Shown: piece after piece, positions 21,458-31,000 of the stretch
Position numbering within the stretch: the first letter of the stretch is position 1
Layout: every line of letters begins with the position of its first letter
Assembly (NCBI RefSeq): GCF_004348735.1
Contig: NZ_SMKT01000089.1
Coordinates: forward strand, 1-37,815
Length of the DNA stretch: 37,815 nucleotides
From: Actinomadura sp. KC06
Lineage (GTDB): Bacteria; Actinomycetota; Actinomycetes; Streptosporangiales; Streptosporangiaceae
Reading direction: 5' to 3'
Program-made: the position numbers and the translations under genes
The notes under the pieces: generated by a model
What the model was told of the DNA's origin: nothing
Databases searched by the model: none
The model's input: the letters and a program-made list of their open reading frames with translations, nothing else

Positions 21458-22276
21458 ATGGAACTCGACCACGATTTCACCGTCCCCGTACCGGTGGATC
21501 AGGCCTGGTCGGTGCTGCTGGACGTGGAGCGCGTCGCGACCTGCATGCCGGGCGCCACGCTCGACTCCGTCGAGGGCGACGAGTACAAGGGGCGGATGAA
21601 GGTGAAGGTCGGCGCGATGACCGTCACCTATCGCGGATCCGCGCGGATCGTCTCCGCCGACGAGTCGTCCCGCACGGTGACCCTGGAGGCGTCCGCGAAG
21701 GAGGCCCGCGGCTCGGGGACGGCGTCGGCGACCGTCCAGGCGAAGCTGCACGAGGAGGACGGCACGACGTGCGTGACCGTCCACACGAAGCTGAACGTGA
21801 CGGGACGGCCCGCGCAGTTCGGCCGCAACATCCTGTCCGAGGTCGGCTCCAAGATCATCAACCGGTTCGCCAAGGCGCTGGCGGCCGAGCTGGAGACGTC
21901 CGGCGAGGCCGCGCCGGAAGCCGCCGCGGAGGCGGGAGCGAAGGCCGGGGGGACGTCCGCGACGAAGCCTGAATCCGCGCCCGAACCCGCACCTGAGCCC
22001 GCGCCTGAGGCCGCCGACAAGCCGGGGCCCGCGACCGCCGAGGTCGTCACGCCCTTGCCGGACGTCGCGCCGGAGCGTCCCGCCGAGGCCGAGGCGCCGC
22101 AGCGTCCGGCGCGCCCGGAGAGGCCGCTGCGGGTGGCGCGGGAGGACGATGCGATCGACCTGCTGGAGGTCGCGGGCCCGTCCGTCGCCAAGCGGGCCGC
22201 CCCCGCGATCGGCGGGCTGGTCGCGCTGGTGCTGGGCGTCCGGTTCATGCTGCGCCGCCGCCGCAAGAAGCGCTGA
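21458..22276 (+). CDS. coxG: CoxG-like SRPBCC protein with C-terminal membrane anchor
   Basis: A 272-residue protein. The N-terminal SRPBCC domain (about 1-150: MELDHDFTVPVPVDQAW, MPGATLDSVEGDEYKGRMKV, NRFAKALAAEL) is the CoxG lipid-pocket fold. It is followed by a Glu/Pro/Ala-rich linker (about 155-240) and one transmembrane helix near the C-terminus (about 248-266) ending in a basic RRRRKKR. CoxG attaches molybdenum hydroxylases to the membrane and has been linked to quinone delivery to aerobic CO dehydrogenase. Here it would tether the upstream complex. AAGGAC lies about nine bases before the ATG. Confidence 0.87.
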   Translation: MELDHDFTVPVPVDQAWSVLLDVERVATCMPGATLDSVEGDEYKGRMKVKVGAMTVTYRGSARIVSADESSRTVTLEASAKEARGSGTASATVQAKLHEEDGTTCVTVHTKLNVTGRPAQFGRNILSEVGSKIINRFAKALAAELETSGEAAPEAAAEAGAKAGGTSATKPESAPEPAPEPAPEAADKPGPATAEVVTPLPDVAPERPAEAEAPQRPARPERPLRVAREDDAIDLLEVAGPSVAKRAAPAIGGLVALVLGVRFMLRRRRKKR

Positions 22277-22310
22277 CGCCGCCAAGCACGGACGCCGAGA
22301 AGCGCTGACG
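22266..22310 (+). repeat. Duplicated 3' end of coxG
   Basis: AGAAGCGCTGACG, which covers the last codons and stop of coxG (22266-22278), is repeated exactly at 22298-22310, a period of 32 bp. It recalls the duplication at the end of the CHAP gene. Confidence 0.7.
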
Positions 22311-22342
22311 TCCGGGGCGGGGTCAAGCGCCGGTCAACGATG

Positions 22343-22360
22343 CGCCGCCGTACGGCGGCG
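22343..22360. promoter_or_regulatory. 18-bp perfect palindrome before the methyltransferase
   Basis: CGCCGCCGTACGGCGGCG at 22343-22360 is its own inverse complement. It is 22 bp before the methyltransferase ATG and 67 after the coxG stop, so it may be an operator or the terminator of the hydroxylase operon. Confidence 0.45.
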
Positions 22361-22382
22361 TCGGTGGAACGTGCCGCCGTCC

Positions 22383-23102
22383 ATGCCGTCGGCTTGTCCC
22401 GTGGACACCATCGAGCTCCGGCGGATCGCGCTGATCGAGAACGACAACTGGTGGTACCGGGAGCGCCGCGAGATCCTGTCCGCGGAGTTGCTGCGGTTCA
22501 GCGTGCCGGGGACGGCCGTCGACATCGGCGCGGCGGCGGGCACGGCCTCGCGGGTGCTCGCCGAGCACGGCTGGGACGCCACCGCGATCGACCTGAACCC
22601 GTCGGCCGTGGCGCTGGCCCGCGCGCACGGCGTGGAGGCGTACGAGGGCGACGCGCGCTACCTGCCGCTCCCGCCGTGCCGGTACGACCTGGCGCTGGCC
22701 CTGGACGTCCTGGAGCACATCGAGGACGACGCGCGCGCGGCGGCGGAGATCACCCGGGTGCTGCGGCCCGGCGGGACGGCGCTGGTGTCCGTCCCGTCCG
22801 ACATGGCGCTGTGGTCGGCGCAGGACGTGGCGCTCGGCCGGGTCCGCCGCTACACGCGCCGGGCGCTCGTGGAGCTGATCGAGGGCGCGGGGCTGGTGCT
22901 GGAGCGGGTGTGGAGCAGGGGCGTGCTGCTGCGTCCGTTCCTGCGCAGGCTCAGGCACCGGACGGCGCGCCGCGAGGATCTGGCCCCGCTGCACCCGATC
23001 GTCAACGAGGCGCTGCGGGCGGCGGCCGTCCTCGAACGGCGGCTGCCGGTCTGCGGGCGGCCGGGGACCAAGCTGTTCGTGCGGGCGCGCCGTCCCGGCT
23101 GA
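22383..23102 (+). CDS. Class I SAM-dependent methyltransferase
   Basis: A 239-residue enzyme. The SAM-binding Rossmann core shows motif I VDIGAAAGTAS (about 45-55), an acidic motif II in ATAIDLNPSAVALA, YEGDARYLPL, and DLALALDVLEHIEDD (motif IV region), then VLRPGGTALVSVP. The C-terminal part (VRRYTRRALVELIEGAGL) is typical of methyltransferases near sugar or lipid biosynthesis genes, but the substrate is unknown. The ATG at 22383 has no strong ribosome binding site; a GTG at 22401 is an alternative. It converges on the serpin gene with a six-base gap. Confidence 0.86.
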   Translation: MPSACPVDTIELRRIALIENDNWWYRERREILSAELLRFSVPGTAVDIGAAAGTASRVLAEHGWDATAIDLNPSAVALARAHGVEAYEGDARYLPLPPCRYDLALALDVLEHIEDDARAAAEITRVLRPGGTALVSVPSDMALWSAQDVALGRVRRYTRRALVELIEGAGLVLERVWSRGVLLRPFLRRLRHRTARREDLAPLHPIVNEALRAAAVLERRLPVCGRPGTKLFVRARRPG

Positions 23103-23108
23103 TCCCTG

Positions 23109-24335
23109 TCAGGGTCCCGTCGCCGGGTCGGCGCCCGGGCCGGGGGGCGTCCAGTCCTCGGGGTCGGCGACCCAGCCGGCGAGCAGGACGAGCCCGGTCG
23201 GCCGGTGCCAGGCCAGGAACCCGAACGGCCGGTCGAACGTCACGTTCAGGACCTTCGCCTCCGCCATCGGGGCGCCCGCAGGCACCGCGCTCATCGCCGT
23301 GACCGCCGCCGCCTTGAACCCCTCCGCGCTGAACGTGGCGGTGGCGTCCTGGGCCGCCTGGCCGACCGCCAGCGGGGTCCGGCTGATGCCGGGCAGGTGG
23401 CCGCGGCCGTCCGCGGTCGAGACGGTCGCCAGCCCGAACACCCCGGCGCGGGCCAGCAGGTCGTGCTCGGCGGCGACGTCGAAGCGTACGGTGGTCGCGG
23501 TGAGGGTCGTCTGGGGCTCGAACGCCAGGGCCGTGTCCACCCGCAGGCCGGGCGCCTTCTCGGCGAGGGTCCGCTTGAGCAGCGTCTCACCGCGGCGGAG
23601 CCGGTGCTGCCCGTCGGTGGCCGCCATCGCCTCGGCGAGCACGCCGCCGGGGTGACGGCCGGGCTCCCCCATGCAGAGGATCACGTCGACGTCGTCCTCG
23701 CCGTGGACGGTCAGCAGCGTGACCGGGCCCGCCGGGGTCTCCTCCGCAAGGGTGAGCCGGTTGAAGTCGGGGCTGGAGTGCGTCAGGCCCGCCACCGCCT
23801 TGGCGCGCCCCGCCCACGGGCCGTCCGCGGGCTTGAGCGGAACGTCCTGGAACGGCTCCTTCCAGCGCGTGTCGACGGTCAGCGCGGTGGCGAGCACGAG
23901 CGCCGTCTCCCGCCGGACCTGCACCGGCATCTCCGTCAGCCGGCCGCTCGTGTTCCGCCGGACCCACTCGTCCAGCCTGGCCTGGTCGTCGGAGGTCTCG
24001 CCGGTCAGCTCGCCGCGCGCATCGGCGGGGACGACCTTGTGCCACCACGGCTCCACGGGAAGCTCCGCGCGCGCCCACACGCCGAACGCGCCCGTCGCCG
24101 CGGTCGCGCTGGCGAGCATGCCCAGCGCGACGCGCGCGTGCCGGTCGGCGCCCGCGGCGTCGACGCCGATGGCCCGCTGGAGCTCCGCGCGGCCCGGCTC
24201 GCGCGACGCGGCGGCCAGGAACGCCAGCAGCGGCCACACCCCGGCGCCGGACAGGACCGTGGTCGAGCCGTCGCATGCTTCCCTGGCCCACCGTGCGGTC
24301 AGTGCGTTGGACGCGGGGACGAGTTCACCGCTCAT
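23109..24335 (-). CDS. Serpin-family protein
   Basis: A 408-residue serpin. Strand/helix order and the C-terminal FDRPFGFLAWHRPTGLVLLA are family hallmarks; the hinge and reactive-centre loop run about 338-362 (EGFKAAAVTAMSAVPAGAP). Inhibitory serpins carry a small residue at P14; here it is Phe340, which may hinder loop insertion, and the likely P1 is Ala353 if the loop has the usual 17-residue spacing. It may be a weak elastase-like inhibitor or non-inhibitory. There is no signal peptide, so it is predicted cytoplasmic. GGGAGAG lies five bases before the ATG. Confidence 0.9.
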   Translation of the reverse strand: MSGELVPASNALTARWAREACDGSTTVLSGAGVWPLLAFLAAASREPGRAELQRAIGVDAAGADRHARVALGMLASATAATGAFGVWARAELPVEPWWHKVVPADARGELTGETSDDQARLDEWVRRNTSGRLTEMPVQVRRETALVLATALTVDTRWKEPFQDVPLKPADGPWAGRAKAVAGLTHSSPDFNRLTLAEETPAGPVTLLTVHGEDDVDVILCMGEPGRHPGGVLAEAMAATDGQHRLRRGETLLKRTLAEKAPGLRVDTALAFEPQTTLTATTVRFDVAAEHDLLARAGVFGLATVSTADGRGHLPGISRTPLAVGQAAQDATATFSAEGFKAAAVTAMSAVPAGAPMAEAKVLNVTFDRPFGFLAWHRPTGLVLLAGWVADPEDWTPPGPGADPATGP

Positions 24336-24431
24336 GCGCTCTCTCCCTCTGCCATCGGCGGGCGAGGTGTTGATCTTAGTGAGAAAGCGGTGGTTTGTCC
24401 CATGCCGCAGGCCGCGGCGCGGGCGGCCGGG

Positions 24432-27400
24432 TCAGCCGCCTTCGACGGCGTCGCCGAAGACGCGGTCGACGGCTCTGGCCGCCGCCTGGCCGTCGTCGTG
24501 CGGGCAGTACTTCACGAAGAAGCGGTCATAGGCGTCCGCGTGACGTTCTTCGGAATCGGACTCGGAGTCGGACGCCTTCGCGACCGCTTCGGCGACCTCC
24601 GCCGACGTCGTCGCGATCGGGCCGGGCGCCTCCGCTTCCAGGTCGAGGGAGAAACCGCGCAGATGGTCGCGGTAGCGGGCCAGGTCGTAGGCGTAGAGGA
24701 CGATCGGCCTGCCCAGGACCGCGTAGTCGACCATGGCGGACGAGTAGTCCGTGACGAGCACGTCGGAGGCCATGTACAGCTCGGCGATGTCCGGGTAACG
24801 GGACACGTCGATGAGGAAATCGTCCATCTCGGGACAGTTCCGGTCGGTGACGAGGTGGTGCGTCCGCAGGAGGAGGACGTGGTCGTCGCCGAGGGCCTGG
24901 CGCATGGTCTCCACGTCCAGTTCCAGGGAGAAACCGAGCCAGCCGGGGCCGTGGTGGCGGTCGTCCCGCCAGGTGGGCGCGTAGAGGACGACCTTCTTAC
25001 CGTCCGGAATTCCCAGGCGCTTGCGTATGCGGCTCCCGATGCTCTCCCATTCGGGTGCGCTGAGGATGTCGTTGCGCGGGTATCCGGCCTCTAGGACGTC
25101 CCCGTCGTATCTGAAGGCGCGGCGCATGACCTGTGTGGCGAACGGGCTCGGGGACAGCAGCAGATCCCACCGCGCCACCTCCTGCTCCATCCAGTCGAGC
25201 CGTTCGACTCGCTGGTACGGCATGTCCCGGAGGTCGTGGGCCAGGCGCTTCAACGGCGTACCGTGCCACGTCTGGACGTAGGTCTGGCCCTCGCGCTTGA
25301 CGTACCAGGGCGGCAATCCGTGGTTCGTGACGATGTAGCGGGCGCGCGCAAGAACGCGGTAGTGCTCACGGCTTCCCGCCTGGACGATCCTGGCCTTTCC
25401 GTCGAGCGTGAACTGGCCGTCCAGGGAAACCCACACGCATTCCAGATTGGACTTGCGGCGGGCCAGTTCCTCGTAGATGGCTCGCGGGTTGCAGTTGTAC
25501 TGCGTGCTGCTGTAGCTGTCGAACACGGCGACGTCCGCCAGTGGGCTCCGCAGGTAGACGGGGTAGTCGCGCTGCTGGAGGAGCAGTTGGGCGTGCCCGC
25601 TGCGTTCGTCGTCCTCCAGGGCCGGACGGCTGCGGAGCTGTATGGCGTCAATCTGGTAAACGCCGACCTCGAATTCGTGCGTGCCCTGGTTCTGCCACCC
25701 AGGCAGGCCCGGGATCGCCTCACGTTCGGCGACGACGGCCACCTCACCGGAACGCACGCGCGCCAGTAGTTCCCATGTTCCGCTGCTCAACGGGAGGTCC
25801 GTCCCGAACACGGCCATCGTCGCGGGCGTGAAGGCGGCGGTGAACTGATCCTGCTCCCACGTGACGGGAATGCGGTGCTCGTCGCGCGAACGGCGGCGTC
25901 GCAGGACGAAGTGATCCGGGCGGTCGTCCGGGTCTGCGAATTCGCCGGTCAGAGTGAGGAGCCCGTTCTCGTCCCATTCGGCTTCTGTCACGACGGGCCG
26001 GACGCTCCGCTCGACACCGCGCAGATTCCCGAACGCGGTGCGCGTCAACGCGAACTCCCGCGCGCGCTTGGCGCCGGTCGGGAGGACGTATCGGACGGGG
26101 TCGACGTCGCTCGCGACGGTGAGCCGCATGGGGCCGCCCTCGCCGGTCAGCCGGATGTCCCAGTCGATGGCGTCCAGCAGGTGCGCGAAACCGTGTCCAG
26201 GGTCGCCGCCCTCTGGGACGGAGATCAGGCGCTGCATGGGCAACTTCGCTTTGAAGTCGAACCCGGTGCCCGCCGCCATGCGCAGCACGGACGACGGGCG
26301 CAGCGTCACCTCACCTCGGACCTCCGCGCCACCGTGCCGCCGCGCGGCGACCAAGGCCGCCCCTGCGCCGAGGGCCCGCCGCGTCCATCCGGTCAGTTCG
26401 AGCATGTCGCCGTCACGGCGGATCCCCGTGAGGACGGCTTTAGAACGCTTGACGTGGACGACGAACACATCGTCGTCGCCCGCGGCCGGTTGGACGGCCA
26501 CGTGTTCGTCCACGTGCCGCGCTGTTGTCCACCGCACGGCCGGGGCCACCGCCGTCAGCCGCTGCACTGCCTTGCGTCCCGCCGTGGACACCTCGACGAA
26601 CAATTCGTAGGTGGCGGTGCGCCATTCGTCGCCGTCCAGGAGGTAGTCGGGCTCCACCCGTGCGGAGAAACCGGACCAGTCGTAGGAGACGACCGAGCGG
26701 TCGGCCTTGACGGTGGCCTCCGGGCAGCGGATCCGCTCCACCTGGAGCCGGATCTCCTTGCCGGACCTGACGTCGCGCATCCAGACGCGGATGCGGGAGT
26801 TCGTCTCCGACGACACGTCGAAGATGTCGAAGTGGGCGTGGCCTTCGACGATGAGGGTGTCGGCGTCCCACTCGACGCGGTCCACGTCCGCGTGCAGGCG
26901 GAGCTCGTCGGTGACGTCGTACAGGTCATCGGGTATGGCGCGTTCCACATCGCCGTAGAAGGGATACCGGGCGTACCAGCGCTGCTTCCGGCGGCCCCGC
27001 TGCACCAGCGGAATGTTGTTCAGGCCGTTCTCCTCCTGGCGGACCACTTCCAGGAGTTCGGGCAGCATCCGCTCGCGGAGCAGGTGCGTTTCCAGGCGCC
27101 TGATCGACGGCAGCCCGTCGGCGGCGGAACGGTCGGCCGAGGTGACGAACTCAGCGCCCAGCTCGACCAGACGCTCACGCTCCTGCCAGGTGGCCCCGGG
27201 CAGGGCGAGGATCAGCGCACGGACGTCCAGGTCCAGTGCGTACCTGTCGTGGACGGCCAGAAGGTCCGGCGCGTGCTCGGCCACAAGTTTCCGGACGTTC
27301 GCCAGTACGGCCATCCGTTCGGTGACGGCCGCCGGGTCATGACGCAGCCGTGTCGCCGTTACCGAACGAACTCGCCAGAGGTACACGGTCGTGTCGAGCA

Positions 27401-27983
27401 CGTCCACGGCCTTGGCCAGGATCTGTGCTTGCAGGGCGGTGAACACGTCCCGTGTCGATGGGAGCTTGAAACCATGCGCGTCCCAGAAGGCGCGCCGGTA
27501 CACCTTGTTGAACACCGTCCTGTCCTGGAGGAGGGCGGAGTGGTGGGTGACGTGCGTCGTCCTCACCGTCTCGGCGTAGGGCGCGGTGTGTATCGGGGAC
27601 TCGCGCACCTGTGCGCCGTCCAGGCGCATGACGTTTCCGCCGACGAGGTCGGACCCGGTCGACTCCAGGGTGCCGACCATGAGTTCGTACGCGTACGGCG
27701 GCAGCACGTCGTCACCGTCGAGGAAGGCGAGGTACGGGGTTCTCGCCTCCTCGACAGCGGCTTCTATGGCCGATCCACCGCCGGACGGCTGCAGAAGGGT
27801 GAATCGGTCGTCGCGGTCTGCGAAGTCCTTGGCGATGGCGGTCGCGCCGCCGTCCCCCGGCTTTTCGTCCAGTAGGAGCACCTCAAGGTCGTGCAACGTC
27901 TGCCCGGCGAGCGACTCCAGGCATTCCGCGAGATGGGCTCCGTCGTTGCGGAAAGGGACGACGACACTGATCCGAGGTGACAC
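24432..27983 (-). CDS. Bifunctional GT2 / CDP-glycerol glycerophosphotransferase (paralog A)
   Basis: A 1183-residue protein. An N-terminal GT-A glycosyltransferase family 2 domain (about 1-230; RISVVVPFRNDG) precedes an all-beta middle (about 360-790) and a C-terminal TagF-type polymerase domain (about 800-1170: TWHGTPLKRLAHD, GYPRNDIL, LYAPTWRDD, LLRTHHLV, DIAELYMASDVLVTDYSS). TagF-type enzymes add glycerol-phosphate (or related polyol-phosphate) units from CDP-polyol to wall teichoic acid. The GT2 part looks degenerate: the usual VDDGS reads LLDEKPGD (37-44) and the ARN motif is missing, although DGDD (89-92) remains. The GTG at 27983 has GGAG seven bases upstream. It lies 34 bases after its paralog, so they form one operon. 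Confidence 0.92.
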   Translation of the reverse strand: MSPRISVVVPFRNDGAHLAECLESLAGQTLHDLEVLLLDEKPGDGGATAIAKDFADRDDRFTLLQPSGGGSAIEAAVEEARTPYLAFLDGDDVLPPYAYELMVGTLESTGSDLVGGNVMRLDGAQVRESPIHTAPYAETVRTTHVTHHSALLQDRTVFNKVYRRAFWDAHGFKLPSTRDVFTALQAQILAKAVDVLDTTVYLWRVRSVTATRLRHDPAAVTERMAVLANVRKLVAEHAPDLLAVHDRYALDLDVRALILALPGATWQERERLVELGAEFVTSADRSAADGLPSIRRLETHLLRERMLPELLEVVRQEENGLNNIPLVQRGRRKQRWYARYPFYGDVERAIPDDLYDVTDELRLHADVDRVEWDADTLIVEGHAHFDIFDVSSETNSRIRVWMRDVRSGKEIRLQVERIRCPEATVKADRSVVSYDWSGFSARVEPDYLLDGDEWRTATYELFVEVSTAGRKAVQRLTAVAPAVRWTTARHVDEHVAVQPAAGDDDVFVVHVKRSKAVLTGIRRDGDMLELTGWTRRALGAGAALVAARRHGGAEVRGEVTLRPSSVLRMAAGTGFDFKAKLPMQRLISVPEGGDPGHGFAHLLDAIDWDIRLTGEGGPMRLTVASDVDPVRYVLPTGAKRAREFALTRTAFGNLRGVERSVRPVVTEAEWDENGLLTLTGEFADPDDRPDHFVLRRRRSRDEHRIPVTWEQDQFTAAFTPATMAVFGTDLPLSSGTWELLARVRSGEVAVVAEREAIPGLPGWQNQGTHEFEVGVYQIDAIQLRSRPALEDDERSGHAQLLLQQRDYPVYLRSPLADVAVFDSYSSTQYNCNPRAIYEELARRKSNLECVWVSLDGQFTLDGKARIVQAGSREHYRVLARARYIVTNHGLPPWYVKREGQTYVQTWHGTPLKRLAHDLRDMPYQRVERLDWMEQEVARWDLLLSPSPFATQVMRRAFRYDGDVLEAGYPRNDILSAPEWESIGSRIRKRLGIPDGKKVVLYAPTWRDDRHHGPGWLGFSLELDVETMRQALGDDHVLLLRTHHLVTDRNCPEMDDFLIDVSRYPDIAELYMASDVLVTDYSSAMVDYAVLGRPIVLYAYDLARYRDHLRGFSLDLEAEAPGPIATTSAEVAEAVAKASDSESDSEERHADAYDRFFVKYCPHDDGQAAARAVDRVFGDAVEGG

Positions 27984-28017
27984 GAGCAGCTCCGTGATGG
28001 GGTTTTCAGTGGGCGGG

Positions 28018-31000
28018 CTATGCCGGACGCTGGAGGACCCGGTCGAGCACGCGGGAGGCGGCGTGGCCGTCGTCGTGCGGGCAGTACCGGGCCGCGAACG
28101 CGGCACGCAGATTGCGGTACCCGGCGTCGAGCGCCGCCGGCTCGCGCAGGGCGTCCACGACCTCCTGCGAGGTGCTCAGCAGCGGGCCGGGGGCCTCCGC
28201 GTCGAAGTCGAAGTAGAAACCGCGCACATGGTCGCGGTAGCGCTCCAGGTCGTAGGTGAAGAACACCATCGGCCGGCCGGTGACGGCGAAATCGAACATG
28301 GACGACGAGTAGTCCGTGACGAGCACGTCGCTGATGAGGTACAGCTCGGAGATGTCGGGGTACACGGACGCGTCGATGACGCAGTCGCCAGGCCGCAGCT
28401 TGGGCCGGTCGGTGACGAGGTAGTGGGTGCGCAGAAGCAGGACATGGTCGCGGCCCAACGCCTGCCTGAACCGTTCGATGTCGAACTCTAGGCGGAACGC
28501 CCGCTTGCCGATCGCGAGGTGGAAGTCGTCCCGCCAGGTCGGCGCGTACAGGACGACCTTCTTCCCGTCCGGGATGCCGAGGCGCCTGCGCACCGCCGAC
28601 GCGATCTCCTCCCGGTGCGGGCTGTTCAGGACATCGTTGCGCGGATAACCGCTGACGAGGACGTCGCCCTCATAGCCGAAAGCCTGCCGGAACAGTGGAA
28701 CGGAGAACTCGTTCTGGGCGAGGAGCAGATCCCACTGGGGAACGTCGTACTCCATCCAGTCGACGCCCTCTGTGCGCTTGTATGGCATCTGCTTGACGTC
28801 GTATCCGAGCTTCTTCAACGGCGTCCCATGCCAGCACTGCACGTACGTCTGGTCGTCGCGCTTGGTGAACCATTCCTGCTGGGACCAGTTACCGATGACG
28901 TAGCGCGCGCGGGCGAGCGCCTCGTAGTACTCCCGCGTGCCGGTCAGAACGGTCCGCGCACCGGCCGGCTTACCGAACTGGCCGTTCTCGGTGACCCACA
29001 CGAATTCCAGGTCGGTTTCGCGCCGCCGAAGCTCGTCGTAGATGCCGCGCGGGTTGCACGAGTACTGGCGTCCCTTGTAGGCATCGAACAAGGCCAGTTC
29101 TCGGACGGGCAAATTCAGGTGGCGCCGGTAGTGTCCGGACCGTATCCGGCTCTGCGCGTAGGCGCCGCGTTCGTCATCGTCCAGGGCGGTCTCGACCTGG
29201 AGCTGCAACTGGTCGGTCTTCTGCGTGCGCAACGTGATCCTGTGCAGGCCCGCCTCGAACGGCTCCGGCAGGTCGCGAAGGGTGTGCCGCCTGACGACGA
29301 CCGGTTGTTCCCGTCCGCCGACGTCCGCGAAGGCGTCCCAACGACCGGAGACGAGCGGACGGGCGAACCCCAGGACCTGCATACGTGCGGGGCAGAATTT
29401 GGCGGTGAAACGGTCGCCTTCCCAGCGCAGCGTGACCGTGTGCTCTTCGGACGAGCGTCGCCGCCGGATAATCAACGCGTCCGGCCGTCCGGCCTGGTCG
29501 GTGCACGTGCCTTCCAGGCGCAGGGCACCGTCGTCCGACCACGACACCACGTCCACGGCCAGAACCCGTTCGCGGACGACGATTCGCATCGTGCTACGTC
29601 GCGTCCTGGCGAGTTCGACCTCTCCGCCAGGGACCGGGAACGCGATACCGGCCGATTTCTCTTCCAGGTACGGCTTGACGCCGCCCGGCAGGGTGATCTC
29701 CCAGTCGCCGGGATGCCTGACCAGCCCCGCGACGGGCAATTTGGCACGGAAACCGTGGTCGCCTTCGCCGGAACGGCCGTTGTCGAACGGTTCGACGGGG
29801 CCGGTCACCTTGGCGTGCCCGCCCTTCGGCACGGCGACGATCCTCGGCTTGTCGCCGAGGGGGGTGCGGCTCCAGCCGTCCAGCCACAGCTCGGCGCCCT
29901 CCAGGCCCGTTTCCAGGCCGCCTGCCGGTCGGCCGCCCTCCAGGTGGCAGCCGACGACGGCCGCGGCCGTGCGCCGCACCTGCAGCACGAACCGGCGCCT
30001 GCTCGCGACGCCCTGCACGCGGACGCCGGGCGCGCATTCCCGGTCGGCCGGCCACTGCGGGCCGGTCAGCCGCGGGTTCGAGAACGTCGTCCGCCGCCGC
30101 AGCCCCCGGTTGACGATCTCGACGCACGGGATCCAGTCGACGTCCCGCCAGCGCCCGAACATCCGCAGCGACGACGGATCGATGTCCGCGACGAAGCCGG
30201 ACCAGTCGTAGGACACCGCCGACTGCCGCGACCGCGCGGTCACGTCCGGCCTCCGGACCCGCCTGACCGGGACGCGCATCAGGCCCCGCTTGTTCGCCGC
30301 CAGCAGCCACACCCTGATGCGGGAGCCGTCCTCGGTGGACGAGTCCAGGTGCCGGATGTAGGCGTGCCCCTCGATCCGCAGGCGCCCGTCCACCCACTCG
30401 GTCCGGTCGATCCACGCCGCCGGCCTGAGCTCGTCGGTCACGTCGTACACGTGCAGCGGGACGCCCCGCTCCTCGTCCTCGAAGAACGGGAACTCCGCGT
30501 ACCACCGGTGCCGCAGGCCGCGCCGCACCCTCGGCGCGTCCGCCGCCTTCTTCAGCTGGACGTAGCGCAGCACTTCCAGCAACTCCGGCAACATCCGGCG
30601 GCACAGCAGATGCAGTTGCAGGCGCGTCATCGCGGGAAGGCGTTTCAGAACGCGCGGGCTGATACCGTCCGCCAGGTCAGCGCCGATGGCGACGAGTTCC
30701 GCCTGTTGCGCGTCCGGCGTCCTGGGCAGCGCCTCGAACAGGACGCGAAGCTCGATCGCGACCAGGGCGTGCTCGTCGTAGGCGTTCAGAAGCCGCGGCG
30801 CGTACTCGGCCATCCCGTCGCGCAGTACACGCGCGGACGCCAATCGCTGGGTGATGTTGTCCCAGTCGTAGCGTTCCTCTGTGATGGACCCCGGCCGCTT
30901 ACGCCAGTAGTAGACCGTCTCACTCAGAACGTCCACGGAACGCGCCAACGCATGCGCGCGCGCCGTGACCGGCGGATCCTCGTAGTAGCCCTTGGGGAAT

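Noticed and set aside
23100..23117. CCCTG-T-CAGGG palindrome between methyltransferase and serpin stops
   Set aside because: The loop would be one base, too short to fold as a terminator; left out as a feature.
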